A DNA stretch of 34,349 nucleotides from a virus, in the IMG/VR virus record IMGVR_UViG_3300026519_000040, positions 1-34,349 of that record. One strand, 5' to 3'. Numbering within the stretch: position 1 is the first letter of the stretch; the number at the start of each line of letters is the position of its first letter. A program made the translations under genes and the position numbers. Of the stretch, positions 13,374 to 21,469 are shown one piece after another. The notes below the pieces were generated by a model. The model was not told where the DNA came from. It searched no databases and worked only from the letters and a program-made list of their open reading frames with translations.

Positions 13374-14549
13374 TCATCGTCGTTCTTGCCCTTTGCTGTA
13401 TACTAGTTTTCCCACTCTTTTTTTATCTATCTGTGTTTTTCCTTCTACATTATAAATCGTAGAGCCTATGGTTTTGTCAGCACGGTAATGGAAGATTGCC
13501 AATATTGCGACAGGTTTTTTGTTTTCTGTGATAAAAAATTTAAAAAATTTCTTGGTAAACCGATATCTCTTCCCTCTTTTATTGTCCTCGTGTTCAGCCT
13601 CAATCCATATCTCATCGGGAGAAGAAATGACTTCAGCATACTTGCTTAAAAATAAATGTCTATTTTTCTTTTTGGTTTTATCAAAACCTTTACCGCTAAA
13701 TAGACTATTATCGATTGTTAAAACATTCTGTGTCTTGTCTATAAAGCTATCTCCTGCCTTGACACCCAGAGCAGAGTAAAACATCTTCTTGAGTTTGTCA
13801 GCTGTGAGATTACGGTTTGCCTCTTTTGGGAACAAGGTAGGCAGTGTGTCCATAGAGTCATCTATGTTTAGCTTTTTGACTCTTCCTACGTTGTTCAATT
13901 TTCCTACGTTATATGCCCAGTCGGATGTCGCGATACTCTCTGGTGAGGTAGCAGCTACTTCAATGCCTCTTTTTTCCAAAGCAGACTTTGAATATGCACG
14001 TACAGAACATTTACAGTTCCAAGCGTTTGGCGGATAGTTAAGATCCCACCAGGGGTCGTCTCGATGTAATACAGTTTCATGTTTGGCAGCGTGTGTTTTT
14101 CGTGTGTTTGGTAGCAATAAAGAGGTGTACATCCAGTACTGGGATAGAGGCAGTGCACGCAATTTCTTGTAACGTCCGACGGCACGGGAGACACGCATGT
14201 TGGTTTCATAAATGGTTCGAAGCCTACGTGATCCAACATGAATGGTTTTTACTTTATCCGTACGTGGGTCCTTCACTGTAGTTTCTCCATACCAGCCGTA
14301 ACTTTTTAAGGTGGGTTTGATGGTTTTTTTCCATGCTTTGAATCCTACACCGTCTTTTTGTGCTGCTACCAACGAGCTGTGAATATCACTCAAAAGGTCA
14401 TCACGCATCACCTTTGCTACAGTAAAGCTGGTATGGTGTGCTGACTGCATGATCTCTTCATAGTCGAAGCTTTGTTTGAACCCTTTGCCTTGTAAGTAGT
14501 CTATAGACTCTTTAGGCTCAAGGTTAAAACTGAATTTAGGATTTGGCAT
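13374..14549 (-). CDS. Mu gpF-like head morphogenesis protein fused to a PBECR-type nuclease-like domain
   Basis: 391 residues. The N-terminal ~230 residues fit the Phage_Mu_F minor head family, including GSRRLRTIYETNMRVSRAVG and PPNAWNCKCSV with the paired cysteines. After a linker, residues ~300-391 (HLFLSKYAEVISSPDEIWIE, KRYRFTKKFFKFF, ILAIFHYRADKTIGSTIY, RVGKLVYSKG) look like the PBECR2 group of barnase/EndoU/ColicinE5-RelE-like nucleases that often tail phage F proteins. The toxin domain may be injected with DNA or processed in the capsid; activity here is inferred. Starts three bases after the portal stop. Confidence 0.8.
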   Translation of the reverse strand: MPNPKFSFNLEPKESIDYLQGKGFKQSFDYEEIMQSAHHTSFTVAKVMRDDLLSDIHSSLVAAQKDGVGFKAWKKTIKPTLKSYGWYGETTVKDPRTDKVKTIHVGSRRLRTIYETNMRVSRAVGRYKKLRALPLSQYWMYTSLLLPNTRKTHAAKHETVLHRDDPWWDLNYPPNAWNCKCSVRAYSKSALEKRGIEVAATSPESIATSDWAYNVGKLNNVGRVKKLNIDDSMDTLPTLFPKEANRNLTADKLKKMFYSALGVKAGDSFIDKTQNVLTIDNSLFSGKGFDKTKKKNRHLFLSKYAEVISSPDEIWIEAEHEDNKRGKRYRFTKKFFKFFITENKKPVAILAIFHYRADKTIGSTIYNVEGKTQIDKKRVGKLVYSKGQERR

Positions 14550-14552
14550 CTC

Positions 14553-15938
14553 TTAACCTTTTGGGTTTTCATCTTCTACTTCTGCCAGACCGTAGAGATG
14601 CGCATTTGCGATGTATGTGCTTAGCGTCTCTTCCACTTGCGTAGTGTCAAAGTCTATGTATTGTGCTGCTAAGGCATCAAACGCTTCTTCGTAACTTTCA
14701 GCATTGGCAAATATTGCATCTATTTGCTGTACGAGTTTTAACTCTAAGTCTTGCGTTTGTGCACCTAGCGGTAACTGGGTGGTGATATGGTCTAGGCCGT
14801 TATCTTTGTTGGCGATGACTACAGAGTTTGGGATGACGCTACCTTGAGGTACCTCTTCAAGTTCTATCTTGTATGTTTCTTCCAGGTACTTCTTGGTCGG
14901 TCTCATGCGTGTACCTGACATTTGATGAATACGTAGATCACGCTCGGAAAGTTGTGTGTTGTCATTGTCTGCATCTTTTAAGACAGCTGTGATGTCTTTA
15001 GCATAGTAGTTTGCCTGTTTAAATGCCAGTATGATTTGATCAATCAAACTTTTTAAGATATGTTCATCTGTCATTGCAATGTCTTCACGCACTTTGTTCT
15101 GCTCTTTAGCAGCCGCGAATGAACCGCCTGAAGTCGAGCCCATAAGGATAGACCCTACAAGGGTTTCGCGTATTTGATCATCGGCATATTTGCTTAGTTC
15201 TTGGAAGTTTCCTTTTTGGTCTGGCGTGATAAGTTGCACCTTATCATCTTCTTCAATTACGGCAACATCTCCTGCGAGCATGGCATAAAGATTTTCTGCC
15301 ATCTCGTTTTTGTCACCTTCCGTGCTTCCTACAATCCATGGTGATGAGAAGCGTTCCATGTACTCTAACCAAAACTCTAGTGATGCGTTTTTAAACTTCA
15401 CTAACCAAAACAGTGTTTTATAGAGGGGTCGCCCCATCGGCTTATTAAATTTCGGTGCATACACGGCATGCACAGCTTTAAACGGTGGTACTTTTATGTC
15501 GTCTGGTCGGTACCATAGGGTATCGCCTTTGAGTGTGAAGTCTTGATAGTTTCTTTCTATAGGCGTAGGATAGTACAAGCCGTCTACCTCTTCCCACATA
15601 AGCTCAAAAGTAGAAAATCCTTGAAGTGGCGTATCGAGTGCTTGCTGCCTAAATACAAAACCCATACGGCGTTGTAGCTCTTCTGCAATCTGTGTATTCT
15701 CACATGTAATTAGCAATTCTTTTTTTAGGGTGGCAGATTTTCGAAGCGAAGTACCTGCTATAACGGCTGCGTCATTGTCGATGAGCTCTATTTCTTCAAA
15801 GTCAAGCCATTCATCCATCACCTGTAATGAAGTTGCCATGGCGATAATGTTTTTTTTCAGCACATTGTAGTTTGGTCGTCTACTCGCTTTGGTTGGTGTG
15901 TTTGCCTTGAGTGTGAAAGGGTTTTTGAGTTTGAACAT
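14553..15938 (-). CDS. portal protein, DUF935 (Mu gp29-like)
   Basis: 461 residues. Features of the DUF935 portal family include LKKELLITCENTQIAEELQ, QGFSTFELMWEEVDGLYYPT, YKTLFWLVKFKNASLEFWLE, FSSPWIVG and TSGGSFAAAKEQNKVREDI. It forms the dodecameric DNA gate at the head vertex and docks the terminase. Its ATG overlaps the terminase stop by one base, so the two are probably translated in step. Confidence 0.9.
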   Translation of the reverse strand: MFKLKNPFTLKANTPTKASRRPNYNVLKKNIIAMATSLQVMDEWLDFEEIELIDNDAAVIAGTSLRKSATLKKELLITCENTQIAEELQRRMGFVFRQQALDTPLQGFSTFELMWEEVDGLYYPTPIERNYQDFTLKGDTLWYRPDDIKVPPFKAVHAVYAPKFNKPMGRPLYKTLFWLVKFKNASLEFWLEYMERFSSPWIVGSTEGDKNEMAENLYAMLAGDVAVIEEDDKVQLITPDQKGNFQELSKYADDQIRETLVGSILMGSTSGGSFAAAKEQNKVREDIAMTDEHILKSLIDQIILAFKQANYYAKDITAVLKDADNDNTQLSERDLRIHQMSGTRMRPTKKYLEETYKIELEEVPQGSVIPNSVVIANKDNGLDHITTQLPLGAQTQDLELKLVQQIDAIFANAESYEEAFDALAAQYIDFDTTQVEETLSTYIANAHLYGLAEVEDENPKG

Positions 15939-17653
15939 TATCTTCTTTTCCTTCGTGTTTTTGAAAACTGTTTTTTATACCTGGTGCGTTTTTTACTCTG
16001 TTTTTTAGAAAGTTTCGAAATACGCCATAGGCCTGCAAGACCATCTGACAAGTCATCATAGTCTGCCTCTGGGAAGTCATCTAATTCATTAAAAAGTGCC
16101 CGATGTTCACCGACAAATATAATGTCGTATTCGTCAAGCGGGTATTCAAGTGTCTCGATACGACTCTCTTTAGAGTCAGACATGTGTTTGAACTTTAGCT
16201 CACCTTCTTCGATGCCTTGTTCTTGGCATTTGTCTTTGTACCACTCTTTGTACACAAAAAAGCCACCGTTCGTCTCTCCACCGATGAGATCAAAGCTGTA
16301 CTTCTTTTGCATCTTGACTAGCATTTCAACTGCTTTTTTCCCTGCAATCCTCTCACGGTAGCTCAAGTAGACGTAGAGTTTACGTTCTGCCTTGACAATG
16401 CCAGCTGCAATGAGCGTGGTGTAGTCACCCTTTTTCTTGCTTCCTTTGGATGTAGAGCCTTTGAAGTCGGTATAGGCTACAGTAAGATCAAAACGTGGGC
16501 ATTGTGTTTTTGAAATGACTTTAAACGTACTTGAGTCAAAACGCTGATCTTCCGCGTTGGGTCGGTTTTGTTGTTCTTTTTCAAAAGCTTTAATGCTTTT
16601 GGCTCTTTTTTTCATGAGAGACTCTAGTGTGACAGCCTGCCATAAAAGCTTCGCACCTTTGTCCATCTTCTCCCGTCTGTTGAGATAGAACTCGTGTGCT
16701 ACATCTACACCTTCATTTCTGTAAAGCGTTGTGTATTCATCCCACAAATCCATGCGTTCTGGATATTTCTCCAGGGCTTTGAAAATCTTAGGATTCCAGA
16801 AGGCGAGTTTCAGTTTACGAGCAAGCACAGAATCACGATGTAGTAGGGTACCGATGTAAATGAAATCCATCTTGTCATCTGTGACATCTCCAAGGTTTTC
16901 TATGGCAGCATCTAACCACTCTTCGCCTTTGTCTCTTTGCGCACGACTCCTGACGTTGTCATCATTCTCGAGGTCATCCCCCACGCCAAAATCTACACGG
17001 TAGATACCATGTTTCACACCTCTTACTTTTTTACCTGTACCATAGCCTTTGAGTCGAATATTGTTACGTGTAACGATGTCGCCCACTTTCCACTTTTTCC
17101 CAATGCCTGTGGCATGAGGAAAGTCTGCTATGAGTGCTTGATTTTCTTCTAGCTCAGCTTTGATAGCTTCAATCAGTGTTTCAGTCAGCTCGATGGCATC
17201 TGAGAGGATGACACCGAAATGTTTTAAATCATAGACGATACAGTACAGTGGGAAAGCCAATGAGGTATCTGTCGATTTCCCAAAACCTCTGGGTGCTGCT
17301 GTAGCAAATCTTTCTCCAGTGATATCTGTACCTTTTTTGTCTCGAATACGGTGAAAAATAGATTTCAAATGTACCTGCAGGGTACTTTCTTCTTTTGCAG
17401 TGTAGTAATGTGAGAAATAGGTACGTCGGAACAGGTCAAAGTCTGCCAAACAGTCTGCTACACGTTCCTCTCTTGTTTCAGGATCTAAAGCATGCGTGCT
17501 CTGTAGCTGCTCTTTAAGACCTGACGAAAATTCTTCCATCCACGAAAGTACTTCTTTTCTAGAAAGCTTTTGTGCTTCAACATCGTCTAGCTCTTTATGC
17601 TTGTTTGATTGTGATACTAGCGCTAGCAGTTCGTCTTTATCAAAAAGAGACAT
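15938..17653 (-). CDS. terminase large subunit (Mu gp28-like)
   Basis: 571 residues from ATG 17653, preceded by AGAGGAAC and overlapping the small-subunit gene; an upstream in-frame start is less likely. The ATPase has FATAAPRGFGKST (Walker A around 121-128) and YRVDFGVGDDLEND (Walker B region 219-231). The C-terminal RNase H-like nuclease shows LTVAYTDFKGS and KGDYTTLIAAGIV with acidic residues. It should power headful packaging of phage DNA with host flanks, as in Mu. Confidence 0.9.
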   Translation of the reverse strand: MSLFDKDELLALVSQSNKHKELDDVEAQKLSRKEVLSWMEEFSSGLKEQLQSTHALDPETREERVADCLADFDLFRRTYFSHYYTAKEESTLQVHLKSIFHRIRDKKGTDITGERFATAAPRGFGKSTDTSLAFPLYCIVYDLKHFGVILSDAIELTETLIEAIKAELEENQALIADFPHATGIGKKWKVGDIVTRNNIRLKGYGTGKKVRGVKHGIYRVDFGVGDDLENDDNVRSRAQRDKGEEWLDAAIENLGDVTDDKMDFIYIGTLLHRDSVLARKLKLAFWNPKIFKALEKYPERMDLWDEYTTLYRNEGVDVAHEFYLNRREKMDKGAKLLWQAVTLESLMKKRAKSIKAFEKEQQNRPNAEDQRFDSSTFKVISKTQCPRFDLTVAYTDFKGSTSKGSKKKGDYTTLIAAGIVKAERKLYVYLSYRERIAGKKAVEMLVKMQKKYSFDLIGGETNGGFFVYKEWYKDKCQEQGIEEGELKFKHMSDSKESRIETLEYPLDEYDIIFVGEHRALFNELDDFPEADYDDLSDGLAGLWRISKLSKKQSKKRTRYKKQFSKTRRKRR

Positions 17654-18134
17654 CAGCAAGTTCCTCTTGATGCGATGCAAGCTCTTCCGCAATCACTAAC
17701 AAGCAGTCTTTAGAGACAACGGGTTGAATAATGGAAATAAACATTTCTATGGTAGCTTTGATAATGCCATGCTTATAGGCTTCTGGATTTTCCACTGCCG
17801 CTATGTTTCTCATTTTGGAAAATGAGTCCCCTAAACGAGAGAGTGCTTCTATGCGTTCTTTGGTTTTCAACTTCTTGTCTGCACGAATGTTACGCAGCTC
17901 TTCGTACATGTGCTCTACAAAGTCTGCATAGATTGACTCTTGGTCTTTTTGTGCATGATCCAGATGTTTGCTGATCCGCTGTGATTCCCAGTTGTCACCT
18001 TGTTTTTGTGCTTTGGCTTTGTAGCTTTGTACTGTTCTTACCGTCACATCTAGGATGGATGCGATACGTTCTGAGTTGTGCCCAGAGAGATACAAGGCTT
18101 TGGCTATCACGGCTTTCGAGTTTGATTTACTCAT
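17640..18134 (-). CDS. terminase small subunit (DUF1804-like)
   Basis: 164 residues. N-terminal helix-turn-helix KALYLSGHNSERIASILD then VTVRTVQSYK, followed by long helices for oligomerisation, is typical of the small terminase of Mu-like phages that recognises packaging sites. ATGA overlap with the DUF1320 gene upstream and 14-base overlap with the large subunit downstream. Confidence 0.8.
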   Translation of the reverse strand: MSKSNSKAVIAKALYLSGHNSERIASILDVTVRTVQSYKAKAQKQGDNWESQRISKHLDHAQKDQESIYADFVEHMYEELRNIRADKKLKTKERIEALSRLGDSFSKMRNIAAVENPEAYKHGIIKATIEMFISIIQPVVSKDCLLVIAEELASHQEELADVSF

Positions 18135-18529
18135 CGCTTGTTTGTCTCCAGTCTGCGTTTACTTGTCTTAAAAGCAAAACTCTTACTTGTTTTGCTGCCA
18201 CTGTCTTGTTCGACGATTGTTATAGGCATAGATCCTTTTGCCATTTTGATAAGATATGACTCTATTTCTTTAAAGCGTTCTTTCTCTGTGTCAGATATCA
18301 ATTCATTTTTACGTTTGAGCTCATAAATACTTAGATCTACAGCAATCTTCTGCAAGAGCGGTGTAGGATTCGCAGGAATAACAATAAAAGACTTAATAAA
18401 AGAGAGCGCGTCTTGCACGGCATCATCGATAACACTTTGGTTTAATGCGTATGCACCGTCAAGGTCAGAGAGTTCTATAAGCTGTTCTTGACTGATCTCT
18501 TTGTATAAATCTTCGTTTGTAAGTATCAT
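18131..18529 (-). CDS. DUF1320 protein (Mu gp36-like)
   Basis: 132 residues. MILTNEDLYKEISQEQLIEL, then VIDDAVQDALSFIKSFIVIP, and a helix with AVDLSIYELKRK match DUF1320, a head-tail connector-type family in Mu-like phages. Ribosome site AAAGGAAAC lies before ATG 18529. Upstream lies the repeat-and-hairpin region that separates it from the capsid gene. Confidence 0.8.
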   Translation of the reverse strand: MILTNEDLYKEISQEQLIELSDLDGAYALNQSVIDDAVQDALSFIKSFIVIPANPTPLLQKIAVDLSIYELKRKNELISDTEKERFKEIESYLIKMAKGSMPITIVEQDSGSKTSKSFAFKTSKRRLETNKR

Positions 18530-18553
18530 GTGTTTCCTTTTTTATGCCAAATG

Positions 18554-18636
18554 TAACAAAGCTACCACAGTGGTCTGAAAAGCCCTTAAACACGGGCTTT
18601 GCTTGTGGTAGTCTATGTTGTCTATGCTACCAAAGC
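18554..18636. repeat. nested hairpin with TACCAAAGC/TACCACA repeats between capsid and DUF1320 genes
   Basis: CTACCACA (18562-18569) pairs with TGTGGTAG (18604-18611), and inside it AAAGCCC (18579-18585) pairs with GGGCTTT (18594-18600). On the minus strand the inner stem is followed by TTTT after CC-rich arms, so it may attenuate leftward transcription from the highly expressed capsid genes into the packaging genes. TAACAAAGC (18554-18562) and TACCAAAGC (18628-18636) flank it. TTTGCTTGTGGTAG (18598-18611) is identical to 1500-1513. Confidence 0.7.
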
Positions 18637-19611
18637 CTAAAGGACTGTTGCGTCACAGATCGCTGATGGATTTGGAATCGGTAATGGTTTTGACATCGTG
18701 TTGACGATCCATCCGCTAGGCATCTCTCTTTTGATTGCTTTACTGTACAGCGGTAAAGGTTTGAGACCTGCATCGATATCATCTAGCGCTAAATATCTAA
18801 ACGCGAATCCACCGTCTGAGGCAATTGCTTTCATTGTACCTGCAGCGATACCTGCTACATACGCTTTGGTTGCTGGGTCATAATACTCGGCATCAAAAGA
18901 GGAGAATTTGAATCCACCTACCTTAATGCTATCTCCATCATGTTCTACTTTAACCGCAGAAGTACTTCCAAGGTTTTGCGTCAAAGACACAATTTTGTCA
19001 AATACATTTGGCGCACATTCGAAGGATACTTTGGTACCACCACCTGCTTTTTTGATGCGTCTTTTCATGCCACGTGCGATGTTTAACAGCGTAGCGATGT
19101 CTGCATCGGTAGCAGAAAGAAGTTTTGCTGGTGTGTACAGTAGGATATCGCCAAACTTGACATCATACGTATCCATACCGTCTTCTGTCTTCATGGCAAA
19201 TGATATCTTGCCTGAGAGGGACTGGATACACAGTGCCTCTGATGTTGCTCGAATCGTGTCTCTAGCAAAAAGCATACGATTTTCCAGCCATATTTTTTCA
19301 GAGGTACCGTCAAAATGTTTGAGGTTGTTCAAGTCTGTACCAGAGATAGGATCGATTACATCGATAGGCTGTGGCTCAATAGCGTTGATAGACCCTGCAC
19401 CGTCACCGATGGATACGGGCGTTGAACCTCTAAGTACTACAGGTACCGCTTTGGCAATCTGTGCAATTTCATCGATACGGATGTACGCACTAGGGTGAGA
19501 ACGTCTGATGTTTGAAGGGTAATATGTGTCCATCACTTCGCTCGTTGCTGGTGGCAATGCATTCAGCGCCTCAACTACTTTTTTCTCGGTTACAATTTTT
19601 CTTAATGGCAT
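18637..19611 (-). CDS. major capsid protein, lambda gpE-like
   Basis: 324 residues. Residues ~55-150 (VPVVLRGSTPVSIGDGAG, FDGTSEKIWLENRMLFARDT, RATSEALCIQSLSGKI) and the C-terminal half with a beta-rich central domain resemble the Phage_cap_E family of HK97-fold capsids. Mu uses gpT, a different branch, so this head appears mosaic. Upstream neighbours (decoration and protease) support the call. ATG 19611 follows AAGGAAAT. Confidence 0.75.
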   Translation of the reverse strand: MPLRKIVTEKKVVEALNALPPATSEVMDTYYPSNIRRSHPSAYIRIDEIAQIAKAVPVVLRGSTPVSIGDGAGSINAIEPQPIDVIDPISGTDLNNLKHFDGTSEKIWLENRMLFARDTIRATSEALCIQSLSGKISFAMKTEDGMDTYDVKFGDILLYTPAKLLSATDADIATLLNIARGMKRRIKKAGGGTKVSFECAPNVFDKIVSLTQNLGSTSAVKVEHDGDSIKVGGFKFSSFDAEYYDPATKAYVAGIAAGTMKAIASDGGFAFRYLALDDIDAGLKPLPLYSKAIKREMPSGWIVNTMSKPLPIPNPSAICDATVL

Positions 19612-19623
19612 GTTTTATTTCCT

Positions 19624-19962
19624 TTATGCAGAGTATATAGTTAAATCTGCGAGCGCAGAGATTGTAGTAGCATCGTTGGGTGTGATATGGTCTTGATTCA
19701 CCATACCGTGTCTTAATACTAACCCTGCAGATGCAGTGGCTGTGTCTACTTCATTCACGTTCACGCACACTGGAACACCCGTTGTGTCTGCTGCACCTGG
19801 AACATAAGCTACATAGGTACCTGCTGCATCTTTTGCCAAAACGGTGCCTGCGGGAATAATTCCATTGTTGGGTGTGAAAGACCCTGTAAGTACAACTGGT
19901 GGGTGCGTACGATTCACTACAGGGATAGCATAGTTTTTTGTTTCTTGTGTATTAAAATCCAT
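19624..19962 (-). CDS. head decoration protein, lambda gpD-like
   Basis: 112 residues. YAIPVVNRTHPPVVLTGSF then IPAGTVLAKDAAGTYVAYVP and a C-terminal Gly/Val-rich part with VLRHGMVNQD match the gpD-like decoration family, trimers that clamp capsid three-fold axes. Sits between protease and capsid gene with 12-base gaps on either side, as in lambda-type head operons. Confidence 0.85.
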   Translation of the reverse strand: MDFNTQETKNYAIPVVNRTHPPVVLTGSFTPNNGIIPAGTVLAKDAAGTYVAYVPGAADTTGVPVCVNVNEVDTATASAGLVLRHGMVNQDHITPNDATTISALADLTIYSA

Positions 19963-19974
19963 GAAAGTTCCTTT

Positions 19975-20322
19975 TTAGACTTGTGTCATGTTGATAGCTG
20001 CTGTTGCAGCACTGTTGTTGTTTTCCGAGTTGGCAAACATCTCACCTGAAGACATAGGTGACTTAGCTTTCAGTGTAGACATATAGTCTTCAAAGCCTTG
20101 TTTGTCTGACAAGGCATAATTTTGTGCCCATGTCTTTTGGCCTTCGTCAAGTTTACCGTCTGTCACGGCAGCTTCGATGATGGCATCTGTGGCGACTTTG
20201 TGCGAAGCTGCAATGATTGTCTCTTGCTCTGTCACTTTTGCTTTTAGATCTACCACCTCTTGTGTGAGTTTTGTGTTGTGGTTAATTTGTGTATCAAGTT
20301 GTTCTTGCAACGATTTTGGCAT
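19975..20322 (-). CDS. nested in-frame scaffold protein (Mu gpZ-like)
   Basis: An ATG at 20322, in frame inside the protease gene, is preceded by AAGGAGAAAAAC, one of the best ribosome sites in the window. The 115-residue product would be just the coiled-coil scaffold (MPKSLQEQLDTQ onward). Mu makes its scaffold Z in the same way from within I, as do several other phages, so independent translation is likely. Confidence 0.75.
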   Translation of the reverse strand: MPKSLQEQLDTQINHNTKLTQEVVDLKAKVTEQETIIAASHKVATDAIIEAAVTDGKLDEGQKTWAQNYALSDKQGFEDYMSTLKAKSPMSSGEMFANSENNNSAATAAINMTQV

Positions 20323-20805
20323 GTTTTTCTCCTTGTGTTGGGGTTGCTTGTTTGTAATAGCGTCTAGTTCTGATAAGAACGGTTTGTTGGTGAGGGCGAC
20401 TGAGTGCAGCGTCCAGCCTATGTTTTTGGCCGTGACTTGGTCGTACGAGTCGGCAACAAAGACCGGGGATAAGTACTTGTATTCCCCTGCGTCGATGTGT
20501 TTTTTTGCCGTTGGTGTCCATAAGATTTTGCAATATAGATTGCCACTTTCTACTTTCAAATTTTCGAGGGTTATCCACCCTGCTGCTGGTGCTTTGTCTG
20601 GATTGTAAATTGTGGCATGTTCGTAATCTACAACGATATCCAACGCGCGTTGTTGGGCGTTAAAAATCATTTGTTCATAGTCACGTTCTTCTAATTCAAA
20701 CATGCCTGCGTTGTGCCCTTCCCACTTTCCTGTTACACCGATTTTTAGCCATCCAGATGCTTTGTTTGGATTTAGTTTGAGTGCGTGCATTTTATTTTTT
20801 GCCAT
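19975..20805 (-). CDS. Mu gpI-like capsid maturation protease with scaffold domain
   Basis: 276 residues. The N-terminal ~155 residues (KASGWLKIGVTGKWEGHNAG, ALDIVVDYEHATIY, APAAGWITLENL, KYLSPVFVA, SVALTNKP) fit the Mu I protease family. The rest is a helical scaffold (QEQLDTQINHNTKLTQEVVD). The protease should cleave scaffold and itself during prohead maturation. A strong internal start at 20322 suggests a separate scaffold product. Confidence 0.85.
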   Translation of the reverse strand: MAKNKMHALKLNPNKASGWLKIGVTGKWEGHNAGMFELEERDYEQMIFNAQQRALDIVVDYEHATIYNPDKAPAAGWITLENLKVESGNLYCKILWTPTAKKHIDAGEYKYLSPVFVADSYDQVTAKNIGWTLHSVALTNKPFLSELDAITNKQPQHKEKNMPKSLQEQLDTQINHNTKLTQEVVDLKAKVTEQETIIAASHKVATDAIIEAAVTDGKLDEGQKTWAQNYALSDKQGFEDYMSTLKAKSPMSSGEMFANSENNNSAATAAINMTQV

Positions 20806-20813
20806 GTGGTCTC

Positions 20814-21269
20814 CTAAAGATTGGTTGGTTGTCTATCGAGATGATAGTTGCGTGTTGTCGTCGTGTGAATTTGTCGCATGTAGATAGTCAAATAGCCTTT
20901 ATCGCTTTTGGCATCAAAAATCTTTTTGAGAGAGCCTAGCAGTAAAAGGGACGTGTTGTCTGTGAGTGCAAGGGAAAGACTTTTGTCTATCTGATTAAGC
21001 AAGATAAGTACTTCTTCATGTTTTTTTTGTCTTGTGTGTCTGTTCTTACTGAGGGATACATGTGCAATATATAGATTGAACGTCAATTGTACTTCGGAAA
21101 TAGAGAGTGGTTTGTCCCCAACAAAGTCTACAAGTATCAATGGTAGTTCGCCATCACTCAACAATGGTTGCGAAGGCGTAGAAAGCTCTCCATAGTATCG
21201 ACGCACGGAAATATCCTCTCCTATGCTTTGAATAGCATCAATAATATCTTGCTGAGTCTTGATTGGCAA
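20814..21269 (-). CDS. DUF1834 protein (Mu gp37-like)
   Basis: 151 residues from a TTG at 21269 placed 7 bases after AAGGAG; an ATG further upstream lacks a ribosome site. PIKTQQDIIDAI, YYGELSTPSQP, GELPLILVDFVGD and YIAHVSLSKNRHTRQKKHEE match DUF1834/gp37, a head-tail or tail-terminator-like component. First gene of the leftward head operon. Confidence 0.75.
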   Translation of the reverse strand: MPIKTQQDIIDAIQSIGEDISVRRYYGELSTPSQPLLSDGELPLILVDFVGDKPLSISEVQLTFNLYIAHVSLSKNRHTRQKKHEEVLILLNQIDKSLSLALTDNTSLLLLGSLKKIFDAKSDKGYLTIYMRQIHTTTTRNYHLDRQPTNL

Positions 21270-21469
21270 CGCATGGCTCCTTGTATGTATATTTAAAATG
21301 CCATAGTAGCAGTCTGGTGATATGAAAATATATATTGAAAAAAACAATGCAAGAACGTCAGTAGATATTGCCTTTGTAGAGTATAGATGATGCGTGACAT
21401 AGTGTACTGTGCCCTATATCTTTGGTGCTAGCAGGCACTATACTGCTGAAAAACAAACGGAGAATACAT
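21270..21469. promoter_or_regulatory. divergent control region between head and tail operons
   Basis: 200 bases with no gene between two TTG-started, back-to-back operons. It must contain both late promoters unless transcription enters from afar. No consensus -35/-10 pair is convincing, which fits activator-dependent late promoters. ATAGTG...GGCACTAT-type imperfect symmetry at about 21400-21447 could be an activator site. It also carries the third end-type element at 21343-21362. Confidence 0.6.
21343..21362 (+). repeat. end-type 20-bp element, central copy
   Basis: AACAATGCAAGAACGTCAGT matches the right-end copy at 18/20 and the left copy (426-445) at 17/20, and shares the flanking AA before and AG after with the left copy. 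It lies in the head/tail divergence region, far from either end. Confidence 0.65.

Noticed and set aside
21390-21450. Symmetry in the divergent region as a defined operator
   Set aside because: The arms (ATAGTG, GTGCC with GGCACTAT) pair only imperfectly and in alternative ways; noted in the region entry but not called as a separate site.
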